In this document: positions 8,508 through 16,712 of the stretch, in pieces
Layout: the number at the start of each line of letters is the position of its first letter
Position numbering within the stretch: the first letter of the stretch is position 1
DNA from: Candidatus Krumholzibacteriota bacterium
GTDB lineage: Bacteria > Krumholzibacteriota > Krumholzibacteriia > Krumholzibacteriales > WJIX01
Reading direction: 5' to 3'
Length of the DNA: 64,000 bases
Assembly: GCA_034520215.1 (NCBI GenBank)
Contig: JAXHNR010000002.1
Span: 842,642-906,641, forward strand
The notes under the pieces: generated by a model
Told to the model about the DNA's origin: nothing
Databases searched by the model: none
The model's input: only the letters and a program-made list of their open reading frames with translations
Translations under genes and position numbers: made by a program

Positions 8508-9034
8508 GGACTTTTAAATTGTTTATGATCGTTCTTGTATTAACGGCATTTGTTGTTTCACCCCTTATGGCTGATGAATCTAAAAACTGCTATAGGAGAG
8601 CGGATCGGGATAGATCATGTTTAATGGCCGGGCTGGACAGCGAGCATGCCTCGGCGCTTCATAAATTAAAGTTGGAGAATGAACGCGAATTGGTTGATCT
8701 TAAAGCTGAGATCAAGAAAATAAAACTCGACATGAAAGCTGAAATGATAAATGAAACCCCTGAAGCGGAAAAACTGGAAAAACTGGCGGGGAAGATGGCG
8801 TCGGCTAAGGGTGAACTTCACAAGAAAAGAATAAGATTCCTGTTCGAAGCGAAGAAAGTTCTGCCTGAAAAAGAATGGAAACTCTTTCTCAGAAAGCATA
8901 TAAGACACGGAATGGGTAATAATCAAATGTGTGGCAAAAGAGAAGGAGCATTCAGCAGAGGTCATAGAGGATCTTCTATGCATAAAAAAAGAGGTGAATG
9001 CCCGGAAGCTGAAAGGAGAGGACGCAGGTCCTAG
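8504..9034 (+). CDS. Secreted Spy/CpxP-like periplasmic protein with metal-binding-like tail
   Basis: 176 residues with a cleavable signal peptide (about 1-23, ending SPLMA-D). The mature part is two long charged helices with heptad-like Leu/Lys/Glu, as in Spy, CpxP and ZraP, followed by a tail rich in His, Cys, Met and Arg (for example KHIRHGMGNNQMCGKR). It starts in an ATGA overlap with the previous gene. Together with that gene it looks like a pair of periplasmic chaperone or metal-scavenging proteins under the ECF sigma factor. Metal binding is inferred from composition only. Confidence 0.65.
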   Translation: MRTFKLFMIVLVLTAFVVSPLMADESKNCYRRADRDRSCLMAGLDSEHASALHKLKLENERELVDLKAEIKKIKLDMKAEMINETPEAEKLEKLAGKMASAKGELHKKRIRFLFEAKKVLPEKEWKLFLRKHIRHGMGNNQMCGKREGAFSRGHRGSSMHKKRGECPEAERRGRRS

Positions 9035-9116
9035 GCGGCGGGAAAATGCTTAAGATGAATTAATAAAAGAATAAACTCCCCGCCCGAGGTTGTAAGAGAC
9101 AGATCGTAATACCAAT

Positions 9117-9163
9117 GAAAGTGTCTGGTGGTTAAACCCCAGACACTTTCTATTTGTGTTTTA
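9117..9163 (+). terminator. Intrinsic terminator of the sigma-factor operon
   Basis: GAAAGTGTCTGG and CCAGACACTTTC form a perfect 12-bp stem around a 10-base loop, followed by TATTTGTGTTTTAT. It lies between two convergent operons; the T-rich side is on the plus strand. Confidence 0.8.
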
Positions 9164-9189
9164 TATGGAATTGACGGAAAAGAAAGTTT

Positions 9190-10515
9190 TTAAAACAGAA
9201 GATATCTGGTAAGCAGATAGGCGGTGGCAATGGTAATTGATACGAGCATAATGGGGAATCCGTATCTGAAATAATTTCTGAAATTAAGGGGGGTCTTTGT
9301 CTTCTCGCTGAAGCCGGAGATAACTACATTTGCTGACGCTCCGATTATCGTTCCGTTGCCTCCGAGGCAGGAGCCGAGCGCGAGACTCCACCACAGCGGC
9401 AGAGAATGATGTATGTAGTATATATGATAAGCGGCTTCATCAAGTCCCTGAGTGTTCGGAAAGAGTGTTGTTGCGATCCTTGTAATCAGGGGGATAGTGG
9501 CCGCTACAAACGGGATATTATCCAGAAATGAAGACGCGAGGGCTGATATCCAGAGTATACTGACGCAGAGGACTAGCATGTTGTCACTCAATTGGATAAT
9601 TGATTCAGCCAGGTATCTCAGAACACCTGTTTTTTCAAGTCCTCCGACGAGGATGAAGAGTCCCATAAAGAAGAATAACGTTGTCCATTCTATTTCTTTC
9701 AAGTGTTTCTCGATGTCGGTTCCGCTCCAGACCAGAAGCGTTCCTCCTCCGGCAAGCGCGATGGTTGCCGGTTTAAGGTGAATAAAGCTGTGAACGAGGA
9801 ATCCAGCCAATGTAAATCCGAGCACAATCAGGCTGCGTCTCAGAAGCACAGAGTCTTTTATGACTTTTGCCTCGTTCATTTCTGATATGATTCTTTCATT
9901 GTCATTCTGATCTGATTTCAGGTCTTTTCTAAAGATTATTTTGAAAATAACGAGAGTAACAAGGAAAATTATGACTGACACGGGCCCGAGATGTACGAGA
10001 AAATCCACAAATGAAAGATCTGTCGCGCTTCCTATTAATATGTTTGGAGGGTCGCCTATAAGGGTGGCGGTTCCTCCGATATTCGCCGATAGAATTTCCG
10101 CGATGAGAAAAGGAAACGGCGATATATTGAGCATTTCAGCTATGAGTATCGTTATAGGTGCTATAAGAAGAACCGTAGTTACGTTATCAAGAAGAGCTGA
10201 AGCCAGGGCGGTAAAAAGGGAAAACCAGAGAAGTATTTTCCATTTGCTGCCGCCTGTTTTCTTAGTTATAAATATGGCAACATAGGTGAAAGCGCCGGTG
10301 TCTTTAATTACACTTATCAGCAGCATCATGCCCAGCAAAAGCCCTATGGTGTTAAAGTCAATGTATTCAAATGCTTCACTTTGAGTAATAATGTGAAAAC
10401 ATATAAGGAGCACTGCCCCCATAATTGCTATTTTTGTTCTATGAATTTTCTCTGTGATAATAATTATGTATGAGGAGATGAACAACGCTATAGCGATGAT
10501 AGTCTGTGCTGTCAT
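9190..10515 (-). CDS. ArsB/NhaD/SLC13-superfamily (ion transporter) membrane permease
   Basis: A 441-residue permease with about 11 hydrophobic segments in two homologous halves. The first half carries LLDNVTTVLLIAP and NIGGTATLIGDPPNILIG; the second carries FLDNIPFVAATIPLI and GGNGTIIGASANVVISG. These are the re-entrant loop signatures of the ArsB/NhaD/CitM group. Substrate could be sodium, a dicarboxylate, phosphate or arsenite; sequence alone does not decide. It is the last gene of a three-gene minus-strand operon, 2 bases after a CBS protein and downstream of an EIIA-like gene, both candidates for controlling its activity. Confidence 0.85.
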   Translation of the reverse strand: MTAQTIIAIALFISSYIIIITEKIHRTKIAIMGAVLLICFHIITQSEAFEYIDFNTIGLLLGMMLLISVIKDTGAFTYVAIFITKKTGGSKWKILLWFSLFTALASALLDNVTTVLLIAPITILIAEMLNISPFPFLIAEILSANIGGTATLIGDPPNILIGSATDLSFVDFLVHLGPVSVIIFLVTLVIFKIIFRKDLKSDQNDNERIISEMNEAKVIKDSVLLRRSLIVLGFTLAGFLVHSFIHLKPATIALAGGGTLLVWSGTDIEKHLKEIEWTTLFFFMGLFILVGGLEKTGVLRYLAESIIQLSDNMLVLCVSILWISALASSFLDNIPFVAATIPLITRIATTLFPNTQGLDEAAYHIYYIHHSLPLWWSLALGSCLGGNGTIIGASANVVISGFSEKTKTPLNFRNYFRYGFPIMLVSITIATAYLLTRYLLF

Positions 10516-10517
10516 AC

Positions 10518-10967
10518 TTAACCTTTGTTTTCGTAGATGCCCCGGCAGATATCATTTAGGTTTATCATTCCCGTGAGTTTATCTCCTTTTACGACAGGTA
10601 TTCGTGAAAGATTGTGTCTGTGGAGTGTGGCTATTGCTTTTAGAAAACTGTCATTTTCTTCCAGTACGGGCGGATCTTCTTTCATCAGGTCCTCCGCCAC
10701 GAAGAGGAGCTCTTCTATAGTAAATGAAGTTTTCTCCAGGGCTCCGAAACTGTGTATAAAATCAACATCCTTTATCAGATCGATATAATCGGGAAGGAAT
10801 ATAAGCATGAAATCATCAATGCTGATTATTCCGAGAAGGGTATCCTCTTTATCTGTCACGGGAATCACAGATTCTCCCGTCTCGAAAAATATTCTCGCGA
10901 TATCCTTAAAGGGTGTTTCCGGCCCTGCGGAGTGAAAATCCCTCGTTATATAGTTTTTTATTTCCAA
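10518..10967 (-). CDS. Paired CBS-domain protein
   Basis: 149 residues forming one Bateman module: CBS1 about 5-60 (IIS-x-DDF) and CBS2 about 90-147 (SRIPVV...GMINLNDI). Such modules bind adenine nucleotides (AMP, ATP, SAM, c-di-AMP) and gate transporters or enzymes. The start is TTG at 10967 with GGAGG 10 bases upstream. It lies 2 bases before the permease gene, so I infer it regulates the permease as a separate subunit, much as CBS domains fused to chloride or magnesium channels do. Confidence 0.85.
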   Translation of the reverse strand: MEIKNYITRDFHSAGPETPFKDIARIFFETGESVIPVTDKEDTLLGIISIDDFMLIFLPDYIDLIKDVDFIHSFGALEKTSFTIEELLFVAEDLMKEDPPVLEENDSFLKAIATLHRHNLSRIPVVKGDKLTGMINLNDICRGIYENKG

Positions 10968-10994
10968 GAGGCTGAAACCTCCGATGTGGTAATC

Positions 10995-11459
10995 CTACAG
11001 ATACTTTTTCTCGGCATCTTTGACGGTCCTGATAAACTCTCCGGCCGTAGTGCATTTTAGCAGAGAAGCCCTGAATTCTTCGTGTTTTACCAGTCTCGAG
11101 ATACCTGCCAGGGCCTTTATGTGGGGGCCGCAAACATCCCGCGGTGAAACAAGAAGGAAGAAGATTCTGACCTTTTTGCCGTCAACTGAATCGAAATCAA
11201 TTCCCTTTTCCGAAAGTCCGGATACGACGTAGAGTTTATCTACAGCGGGGGTCTTCGCGTGAGGTACGGCGATTTCCATTCCCACGCCGGTGCTCTGACC
11301 GGCCTCTCTTCTTAGGACAGCTTCGAGTATTGTTTTGCGCTCGTCAAGTTTGTAGCACCCGCAAAGTAGAACCACCAATTCCTCAATGACATCCCTTTTG
11401 CTATAGGACTGCAGTTCGAGTTTTACCGCGGATTTTTTGATTTTTTTCGAAAGTTTCAT
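10995..11459 (-). CDS. PTS EIIA-Ntr/fructose-type EIIA domain protein
   Basis: A free-standing EIIA domain of 154 residues. The phosphorylation-site motif GMEIAVPHAKTP carries the active His, and LLVSPRDVCGPHIKALAGISR matches the second conserved block (usually P-x-x-x-H-L-x-x-L). ATG 11459 is chosen because AAGGA is 8 bases upstream; a longer frame extends to 11573 but is AT-rich, unlike coding sequence and without a ribosome-binding site. No EI, HPr, EIIB or EIIC gene is in the window, so this is a regulatory EIIA like PtsN. It heads the operon with the CBS protein and the permease. Confidence 0.85.
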   Translation of the reverse strand: MKLSKKIKKSAVKLELQSYSKRDVIEELVVLLCGCYKLDERKTILEAVLRREAGQSTGVGMEIAVPHAKTPAVDKLYVVSGLSEKGIDFDSVDGKKVRIFFLLVSPRDVCGPHIKALAGISRLVKHEEFRASLLKCTTAGEFIRTVKDAEKKYL

Positions 11460-11586
11460 GCTTAATTCCTTAACCCGCATTATACAGTAATAAAACCTAT
11501 CTGTTTGATTACTAATTGTCAAATTATTATAACAGCGGAGTTTCTCCTTATAAAGATATACATAAAAGATCATTTGAACCGGTTAT

Positions 11587-11685
11587 ATGAATATTTCCAG
11601 TCATCTTTCTGTTATTCAAGGCGCAGGGAATGAATGTTGCACCTTTTCAAAGGGTGGTATCTGCGGAGGTGATGGTTGTTCTTAA
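11587..11685 (+). CDS. Tiny Cys/Gly-rich ORF (possible peptide)
   Basis: A 32-codon ORF running from ATG 11587 to TAA 11683-11685. Its C-terminal half is NECCTFSKGGICGGDGCS: four Cys and five Gly within 18 residues. There is no good ribosome-binding site and an in-frame stop lies just upstream, so it may be chance. The composition resembles Cys-rich peptides or RiPP cores, but no modification enzyme or transporter is beside it. It lies between the divergent EIIA operon and the TPR gene. Confidence 0.25.
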   Translation: MNISSHLSVIQGAGNECCTFSKGGICGGDGCS

Positions 11686-11727
11686 ATAGCACTGTATGTT
11701 TTTAAGTGATTGGAGATCAGCAGGTAA

Positions 11728-12204
11728 ATGGTACAAGCGACTCAAGAAAAAGAAACATATGAATCAAGAAATTATTTTCTGAAAGCAAGGGAAAGTATAA
11801 AAAGGGGAAATCATTCCGGCGCCAGAGAATATCTGGAGAAAGCTGTCAAAATCGCGCCTGATAATCCCTTTTATTTATCTTATCTGGGGCTATGTACGGC
11901 GGTGGAAGGCGATGTAGTCAAAGGGAAATCTTTATGCGCTGAAGCTGTCCGTTCTTTATCGACTGAACCGATTCTTTATGTTAATTTAGGCAGGGTTCTA
12001 CTGAAAGATAATAGAAAAGACGAGGCGCGGAGGATGTTTCTCAAAGGATATTCTATGGACAGGTCTAATGCCCCGGCCGCGCTGGAACTCTCTTCGATGG
12101 GTATAAGAAGAAAGCCGGTTATACCATTTCTTCCGAGACAGAATCCTCTCAACGTTTTTCTGGGAAAGTTAAGACATAAAATTGGTAATCGGGGTAATAT
12201 CTGA
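11728..12204 (+). CDS. Small TPR-repeat protein
   Basis: 158 residues with about three TPR units: residues 14-47 (ARESIKRGNHSGAREYLEKA...P), 48-81 and 82-115 (NLGRVLLKDNRKDEARRMFLKGYSMD). No signal peptide or membrane segment is visible; the C-terminus is basic and Pro-containing. The ATG is preceded by a purine-rich stretch (GGAGATCAGCAGG). It is likely a cytoplasmic scaffold; its partner is unknown. Neighbours (zinc-ribbon membrane protein, FBPase) give no functional hint. Confidence 0.7.
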   Translation: MVQATQEKETYESRNYFLKARESIKRGNHSGAREYLEKAVKIAPDNPFYLSYLGLCTAVEGDVVKGKSLCAEAVRSLSTEPILYVNLGRVLLKDNRKDEARRMFLKGYSMDRSNAPAALELSSMGIRRKPVIPFLPRQNPLNVFLGKLRHKIGNRGNI

Positions 12205-12238
12205 TCATTTTTGCTCTATATTCCGCGTCGATTAGTTC

Positions 12239-12286
12239 AACAATCAATCTTTCCGGGGATTTATCAAATAAATGATTGTTTTTTCC
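12239..12286 (+). terminator. Probable intrinsic terminator after the TPR gene
   Basis: AACAATCA pairs with TGATTGTT (8 bp, 26-base loop) and is followed directly by TTTTCC. The stem is AT-rich and the loop long, so strength is uncertain. Confidence 0.4.
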
Positions 12287-12341
12287 TCAAGATATTTGTA
12301 GCATATACCTGTTAATCAGAAACAATTCTGTTTTTGGAACC

Positions 12342-12373
12342 GTATTAATAGTAGGTTCTAAAAGAGAGGTTTA
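12342..12373. other. Inverted repeat just before the zinc-ribbon gene
   Basis: TTTTGGAACC and GGTTCTAAAA form a 10-bp dyad (one wobble) with a 12-base spacer, ending 3 bases before the start codon. It could be an operator or an mRNA hairpin at the ribosome-binding site. Confidence 0.35.
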
Positions 12374-12376
12374 GAT

Positions 12377-12805
12377 ATGTTTTGCAGATACTGCGGCGGG
12401 GAAATTGGAGAAAGAGATCAATTCTGTCAATATTGCGGGAGAGAACAGGATTCTCCGGGAATTTCGAAACAGAGCCGCAAATTGACTGAATTGAAGATTC
12501 CTAATGAGACCAAAAATCCCGGCGCCGCCTCTTCGATGGGATTTCTGCTTGGTTGGATACTGCTTGGACCTGTGGGTTATATATACCTTGAACAGTGGAA
12601 CTGGTTCTGGCTTACCTTTATAATCCAGCTATTCGCCATACCGCTGACATTTGGGCTGGCATATATTGTGCTGCCCGTGGTTTTCGCTTTCCATCAATAC
12701 CAGATGGCAAAGGAGATTAATAAAAGGATTATTGCCGAACGGGATGGAAAGAAGCAGGACGCTGAGACGGCAAACGTGTTAGATGAAGAACCTGAAGATC
12801 AGTAA
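12377..12805 (+). CDS. Zinc-ribbon membrane protein
   Basis: 142 residues. The N-terminus is a classic zinc ribbon with two knuckles, CRYCG (3-7) and CQYCG (17-21). A linker follows, then two hydrophobic segments (about 55-75 and 77-105), and a charged acidic C-terminal tail. This matches the broad group of zinc-ribbon membrane proteins of unknown role. The next gene, an FBPase-like protein, begins 14 bases after its stop, so the two are likely cotranscribed. Confidence 0.75.
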   Translation: MFCRYCGGEIGERDQFCQYCGREQDSPGISKQSRKLTELKIPNETKNPGAASSMGFLLGWILLGPVGYIYLEQWNWFWLTFIIQLFAIPLTFGLAYIVLPVVFAFHQYQMAKEINKRIIAERDGKKQDAETANVLDEEPEDQ

Positions 12806-12819
12806 TAAGGAGTTTGAAA

Positions 12820-13857
12820 TTGGAGCGTAATTTAGCACTGGAAATGGTCAGAGTTACTGAAGCGGCGGCTCTTGCGGCCGCCCGGTTTCTTGGTAAAGGG
12901 GATCCGGAGGGGGCGGATATCGCGGCTGTAAAAGCTATGCAGCAGGCGATCAAGAACGTTAAGATGGACGGCCGTGTAATCATCGGAGAAAAACCAAGCG
13001 CGGATAACGCCATTCTTTATCCGGGATGCAGGGTTGGTACAGACGGTGAGCTGAAAGTTGATATCGCGCTCGATGCTCTTGACTGCCGTGAATCGCTCGC
13101 GAACGGTCAGACGAATTCTATTTCAGCTATCGCTATTGGGCCGAAAGATACTATAATAGAATACCCCTCTGATTTTATGAAGATAATCGCCGTCGGCCGG
13201 GAAGCGATTGGCTCTATCGATCTTAATGATTCCGTGTTTGATAACCTTGTTCGTGTAGCTGAATCGAAGAGGGTATATGTGGAGGATCTTACAGTCGTTG
13301 TTCTTGAGCGCGACAGGCACAAGAAAATAATCGATGAAGTAAGAAGGTCCGGCGCTAGGATCGCTATTTTACGGGAAGGTGATCTTGCCACTTCAATATC
13401 AACCGGAATTCCCGCGAGCGGTATTGACGTTGTTATGGGAATAGGCAGTTCCGCGCAGGGGATAATTGCCGCCGCCGCCCTGTTATGTCTGGGCGGGGGA
13501 TTGCAGGCTCAATTTATACCTCCCGGTGAAATTACACCTGAGAAATATGACACTTTTTCGATAGAGAGAAAAGGCAGGGATGGATCGAAAAGTGGCAAAG
13601 AGGCAAAAGCTGAGAAAAACTCTAAAAGCGGGCAAGATGAGCATTTTGAAAAAATTTACGATAAAACAGACCTTATTCAAGGTGATAATATAATGTTTGC
13701 CGCTACGGGAGTCTCATTAAGTCCTTTTCTGAAAGGTACGATCTTCAAACCCGGCGGGGCTCTCACTCACAGCGTTGTTTTAAGAAGCCAGTCGGGGACT
13801 GTAAGATTCCTTAGAACTGAACATTTCTTTGATAAAACTCCTGATTATTCTAAATAG
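12820..13857 (+). CDS. glpX: GlpX-like class II fructose-1,6-bisphosphatase with altered active-site motifs
   Basis: 345 residues, colinear with E. coli GlpX. TTG 12820 is preferred over TTG 12814 because AAGGAG lies 7 bases upstream and numbering then equals E. coli GlpX through residue 90. Metal ligands D33, E57 and D85 are kept. However, the GEGEIDEAP block reads GEKPSADNA, and the DPIEGT motif reads DALDCR, so E59, D61, G89 and catalytic T90 are lost and E88 is Asp. A Lys/Ser/Glu-rich insert (about residues 248-275) replaces part of the usual C-terminal domain. It may be a phosphatase of changed specificity or an inactive regulator. It sits between a zinc-ribbon gene and rarA. Confidence 0.8.
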   Translation: MERNLALEMVRVTEAAALAAARFLGKGDPEGADIAAVKAMQQAIKNVKMDGRVIIGEKPSADNAILYPGCRVGTDGELKVDIALDALDCRESLANGQTNSISAIAIGPKDTIIEYPSDFMKIIAVGREAIGSIDLNDSVFDNLVRVAESKRVYVEDLTVVVLERDRHKKIIDEVRRSGARIAILREGDLATSISTGIPASGIDVVMGIGSSAQGIIAAAALLCLGGGLQAQFIPPGEITPEKYDTFSIERKGRDGSKSGKEAKAEKNSKSGQDEHFEKIYDKTDLIQGDNIMFAATGVSLSPFLKGTIFKPGGALTHSVVLRSQSGTVRFLRTEHFFDKTPDYSK

Positions 13858-13870
13858 ATTGTCTGCCGCT

Positions 13871-13893
13871 AGAGTAATAATAAACTCTTTTTT
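13871..13893 (+). terminator. Weak terminator-like hairpin after the GlpX-like gene
   Basis: AGAGT and ACTCT (5 bp, 8-base loop) are followed by five T. The stem is short; outer GCCG/CGGC bases may extend it past the T-run. Confidence 0.3.
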
Positions 13894-13951
13894 CCGGCGG
13901 TGAGCTTCGAAGTTTTTTTCTGTCCGCGGGAAAACCGGAGAAAGCGTAAAA

Positions 13952-15280
13952 ATGAACGGTCTCTTTAAAAATAATATAGAAGCTCCGCTGGCCGAAAGAG
14001 TCAGGCCGCGCAGTTTGCAAGATTTTGTTGGGCAGGAAGATATTATCGGCCGGGGCAGGGTACTTCGTAGAATTCTCGAGAATGGCAAACTCGAATCTTC
14101 ACTTATTTTCTGGGGGCCGCCCGGGTGTGGAAAAACAACACTCGCTCATCTTATCGCGGAATCTGTTGACGCTGTTTTTATCTTTTTCTCTGCGGTTACA
14201 TCCGGAATAGCAGATGTCAGAAAGATAATAGCCGAGGCCCGGGGACGTCTGAGCGCCGGCGGAAAAAGAACAATACTTTTTGTCGATGAGATACACAGAT
14301 TCAACAAAGCCCAGCAGGACGCATTTCTGCCTCACGTGGAAAAGGGTATTATTATTCTCATAGGGGCTACGACCGAGAATCCGAGTTTTGAGGTGATATC
14401 TCCTCTGCTTTCAAGATGTAGAACATTTATTCTAAAGCCCCTTTCTGAAAATGATATAGAAGCGGTACTTAGAAGGGCGCTTGAAGATGAAACAGGAGGG
14501 TTCGGCAAAAGAGATATAGAGATTTCTGAGGAAGTTTTGCGTTATCTTGTTCATCTTTCTTACGGAGACGCGAGGTCAGCTCTTAACGCTCTGGAAATGG
14601 CCGTTGAATCATTCAGTGATGAACGGGGAAGGCTGGTTATAACGAAAGAAATTATAGAGGATTCGATGCAAAAGGCCAGTCCTCTTTATGACAAGAATGG
14701 GGAGCAGCATTTTAATCTCATTTCGGCTTTGCACAAGAGTCTCAGGGGAGGAGACCCTGACGCGTCTATTTACTGGCTTGCAAGAATGCTGGAAGGGGGT
14801 GAGGACCCCCTTTATATAGCGCGGAGATTGGTAAGATTCGCCTCCGAGGATATTGGCAACGCTGACCCCGATGCTCTCTCAGTAGCTTTAAACGCCAAGA
14901 GGGCTGTTGAGTTTCTGGGGATTCCGGAATGCAAACTCGCTCTCGCCCAGGCTGCAGCCTATCTTGCCGTGTCGCCAAAGAGCAATGCCGCCTACAGGGC
15001 GTATTCTAAGGCCGCGGAGGATGTCAAGGAGCACGGCCCGCTTCCCGTTCCTCTCTGGTTGAGGAACGCCCCGACTTCTTTTATGAAGAAGATAGGGTAT
15101 GGAAAGGATTATCTCTACCCTCACGACGCGCCGGAGGGAATTGTAACTCAGGAATACTTTCCCGAAAAGTTGTCTGGAAGACGATATTATCATCCCGCCC
15201 GAAGGGGGTTTGAAAGAGAGATAATTAAAAGGATAAAATACTGGCGCCGGCTCAGGGAGAAAAAGAAAACCGATAAATAG
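13952..15280 (+). CDS. rarA: Replication-associated recombination protein A (RarA/MgsA AAA+ ATPase)
   Basis: 442 residues, the usual RarA length. Order: N-terminal LAERVRPRSLQDFVGQE, Walker A GPPGCGKTT (about 54-62), Walker B DEIHRFNKAQQD, sensor GATTENPSFE and arginine-finger region LLSRCR, then the RarA C-terminal tetramerisation domain (YDKNGEQHFNLISALHKS, RRLVRFASEDIGNADP). It acts at stalled replication forks with SSB and the replisome. Start ATG has GGAGAAAG upstream. No nearby DNA-repair genes; it appears to be monocistronic or the end of the preceding operon. Confidence 0.95.
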   Translation: MNGLFKNNIEAPLAERVRPRSLQDFVGQEDIIGRGRVLRRILENGKLESSLIFWGPPGCGKTTLAHLIAESVDAVFIFFSAVTSGIADVRKIIAEARGRLSAGGKRTILFVDEIHRFNKAQQDAFLPHVEKGIIILIGATTENPSFEVISPLLSRCRTFILKPLSENDIEAVLRRALEDETGGFGKRDIEISEEVLRYLVHLSYGDARSALNALEMAVESFSDERGRLVITKEIIEDSMQKASPLYDKNGEQHFNLISALHKSLRGGDPDASIYWLARMLEGGEDPLYIARRLVRFASEDIGNADPDALSVALNAKRAVEFLGIPECKLALAQAAAYLAVSPKSNAAYRAYSKAAEDVKEHGPLPVPLWLRNAPTSFMKKIGYGKDYLYPHDAPEGIVTQEYFPEKLSGRRYYHPARRGFEREIIKRIKYWRRLREKKKTDK

Positions 15281-15416
15281 AACCTTGACAGAAAAAGTTG
15301 ATTTTATAAGCAGTTATTTTTTGTATGAATAACGGTTAAATAAGATGCCTGATACATTTTGAAATAAGCCGCCGTAGAACTTTAAGCTCTGAACCTGAAA
15401 TAAAAATTAATTGTAA

Positions 15417-15467
15417 GATAAAAAGAGGGGTTCACCTTTTTCTTCTGGTTTGCTTAAGGTGAACCCC
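15417..15467 (-). terminator. Intrinsic terminator of the acn-acl-icd operon
   Basis: Read on the minus strand, GGGGTTCACCTT and AAGGTGAACCCC form a perfect 12-bp stem with a 17-base loop and are followed by TCTTTTTAT. It lies 39 bases past the icd stop. Confidence 0.85.
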
Positions 15468-15505
15468 GGTAGGTAATAAGGTCCTGATTATAAGAGTGCG
15501 GCATC

Positions 15506-16699
15506 TTACTTATAGCTCTCCCATTTACTTTCGAGCTTAGGATCCTGAATGGTCTCCATTACGTAATTGGAGAATTCCTCGCTTGTGGCGCCGTCGTCTC
15601 TTCCGGTGAGAACGACTTTTTTCTCGTGCTGTACGCAGATCTCCAGAGCCATTTCCAGTTTTCTGGCATCTTCAGTGAAACCTATGTGGTTTAGAAGCAT
15701 TGAAGCGGCTTTCATCATACTCCCCGGATCGGCGTATTTGGATCTGCCTTCTTCCACCATTCTTGGAGCGGAACCGTGGATTGCTTCGAACATCGAGTAG
15801 CGGGTTCCTATATTAGCGCTTCCCGCTGTTCCCACTCCGCCTTGGAACTGGGCGGCCTCATCTGTTATGATATCACCGTAGAGATTGGGAGCAACCATCA
15901 CTCTGAACTGTTTTCTTCTGGCCGGGTCGATCAATTTTGCCGTCATAATGTCTATAAACCAGTCATCCCACTCAACTTCAGGATAATCTTTAGCGACCTG
16001 CTCGGCCATGTTAAGGAATCTTCCGTCAGTAGCCTTAACGACATTTGCCTTTGTAATTACTGTCACTTTGTTGATGTTGTTGTTTTTGGCGTAATCAAAG
16101 GCCATTCTGAGTATACGCTCAGAGCCCTGTTTAGTGATAACCTTGAAATCCACTGAGAGGTCTTCTGTGACATCTATACCCTTGCTGCCGAGTATATAGG
16201 CCCCCTCGGTGTTCTCTCTGAAGAAAATCCAGTCTATACCGTCTTTAGGCACTTTTACCGGTCTTACGTTAGCGAAGAGGTCAAGCTCACGTCTCATGGC
16301 AACATTGGCGCTCTCTATGTTCGGCCACTTATCGCCTTTCTTAGGTGTTGTCGTTGGTCCTTTCAGCAGGACGTGGCATTTCTTGATTTCCTCGAGTACA
16401 TCATCCGGTATGGCTTTCATTACTTCTGCTCTGTTTTCGATAGTGAGGCCCTCGATATCCCTCAATTCTATCTTGCCGGATTTCACGCTGTCCTTTAAGA
16501 GAAAGTTCAATACTCTGCGGGCTTCCTTTGCTATAAACGGACCTATGCCGTCGCCTCCTACAAATCCTATTATTAAAGGCTTTAAGGACTTATAGTCGGG
16601 TTTGCTTCCGCTTTTTTTCATCATTTCAACGCGATCGAGCTGTTCTTTCATTAATTTGCCGAAATGCTCTTTGGCTTTTTCAATGGCGTCTGTGCTCAT
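15506..16699 (-). CDS. icd: Isocitrate dehydrogenase (isocitrate/isopropylmalate family), operon copy
   Basis: 397 residues with a 50-residue N-terminal extension before the family start IIGFVGGDGIGP. Substrate motifs FFRENTEGAY and NLYGDIITDEAAQFQGGVGTAGSANIG are intact. The cofactor loop reads IHGSAPRMVEEGRSKYADP, unlike both the K-Y of NADP-dependent enzymes and the D-I of NAD-dependent ones, so cofactor is uncertain. It is the last gene after aclB-aclA, 13 bases from aclA, which places it in citrate/isocitrate interconversion and probably reductive carboxylation of 2-oxoglutarate. A second, divergent homologue lies at 23687. Confidence 0.88.
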   Translation of the reverse strand: MSTDAIEKAKEHFGKLMKEQLDRVEMMKKSGSKPDYKSLKPLIIGFVGGDGIGPFIAKEARRVLNFLLKDSVKSGKIELRDIEGLTIENRAEVMKAIPDDVLEEIKKCHVLLKGPTTTPKKGDKWPNIESANVAMRRELDLFANVRPVKVPKDGIDWIFFRENTEGAYILGSKGIDVTEDLSVDFKVITKQGSERILRMAFDYAKNNNINKVTVITKANVVKATDGRFLNMAEQVAKDYPEVEWDDWFIDIMTAKLIDPARRKQFRVMVAPNLYGDIITDEAAQFQGGVGTAGSANIGTRYSMFEAIHGSAPRMVEEGRSKYADPGSMMKAASMLLNHIGFTEDARKLEMALEICVQHEKKVVLTGRDDGATSEEFSNYVMETIQDPKLESKWESYK

Positions 16700-16712
16700 T
16701 TTGTCACCTCTT

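Noticed and set aside
10995-11573. 192-residue form of the EIIA protein
   Set aside because: The extra 38 N-terminal codons are AT-rich, contain a promoter-like TATAAT and do not match EIIA; ATG 11459 has the ribosome-binding site.
15285-15320. Sigma-70 promoter after rarA (TTGACA near 15286)
   Set aside because: The best -10 is only 14-15 bases away and no plus-strand gene follows; the region lies between convergent genes.
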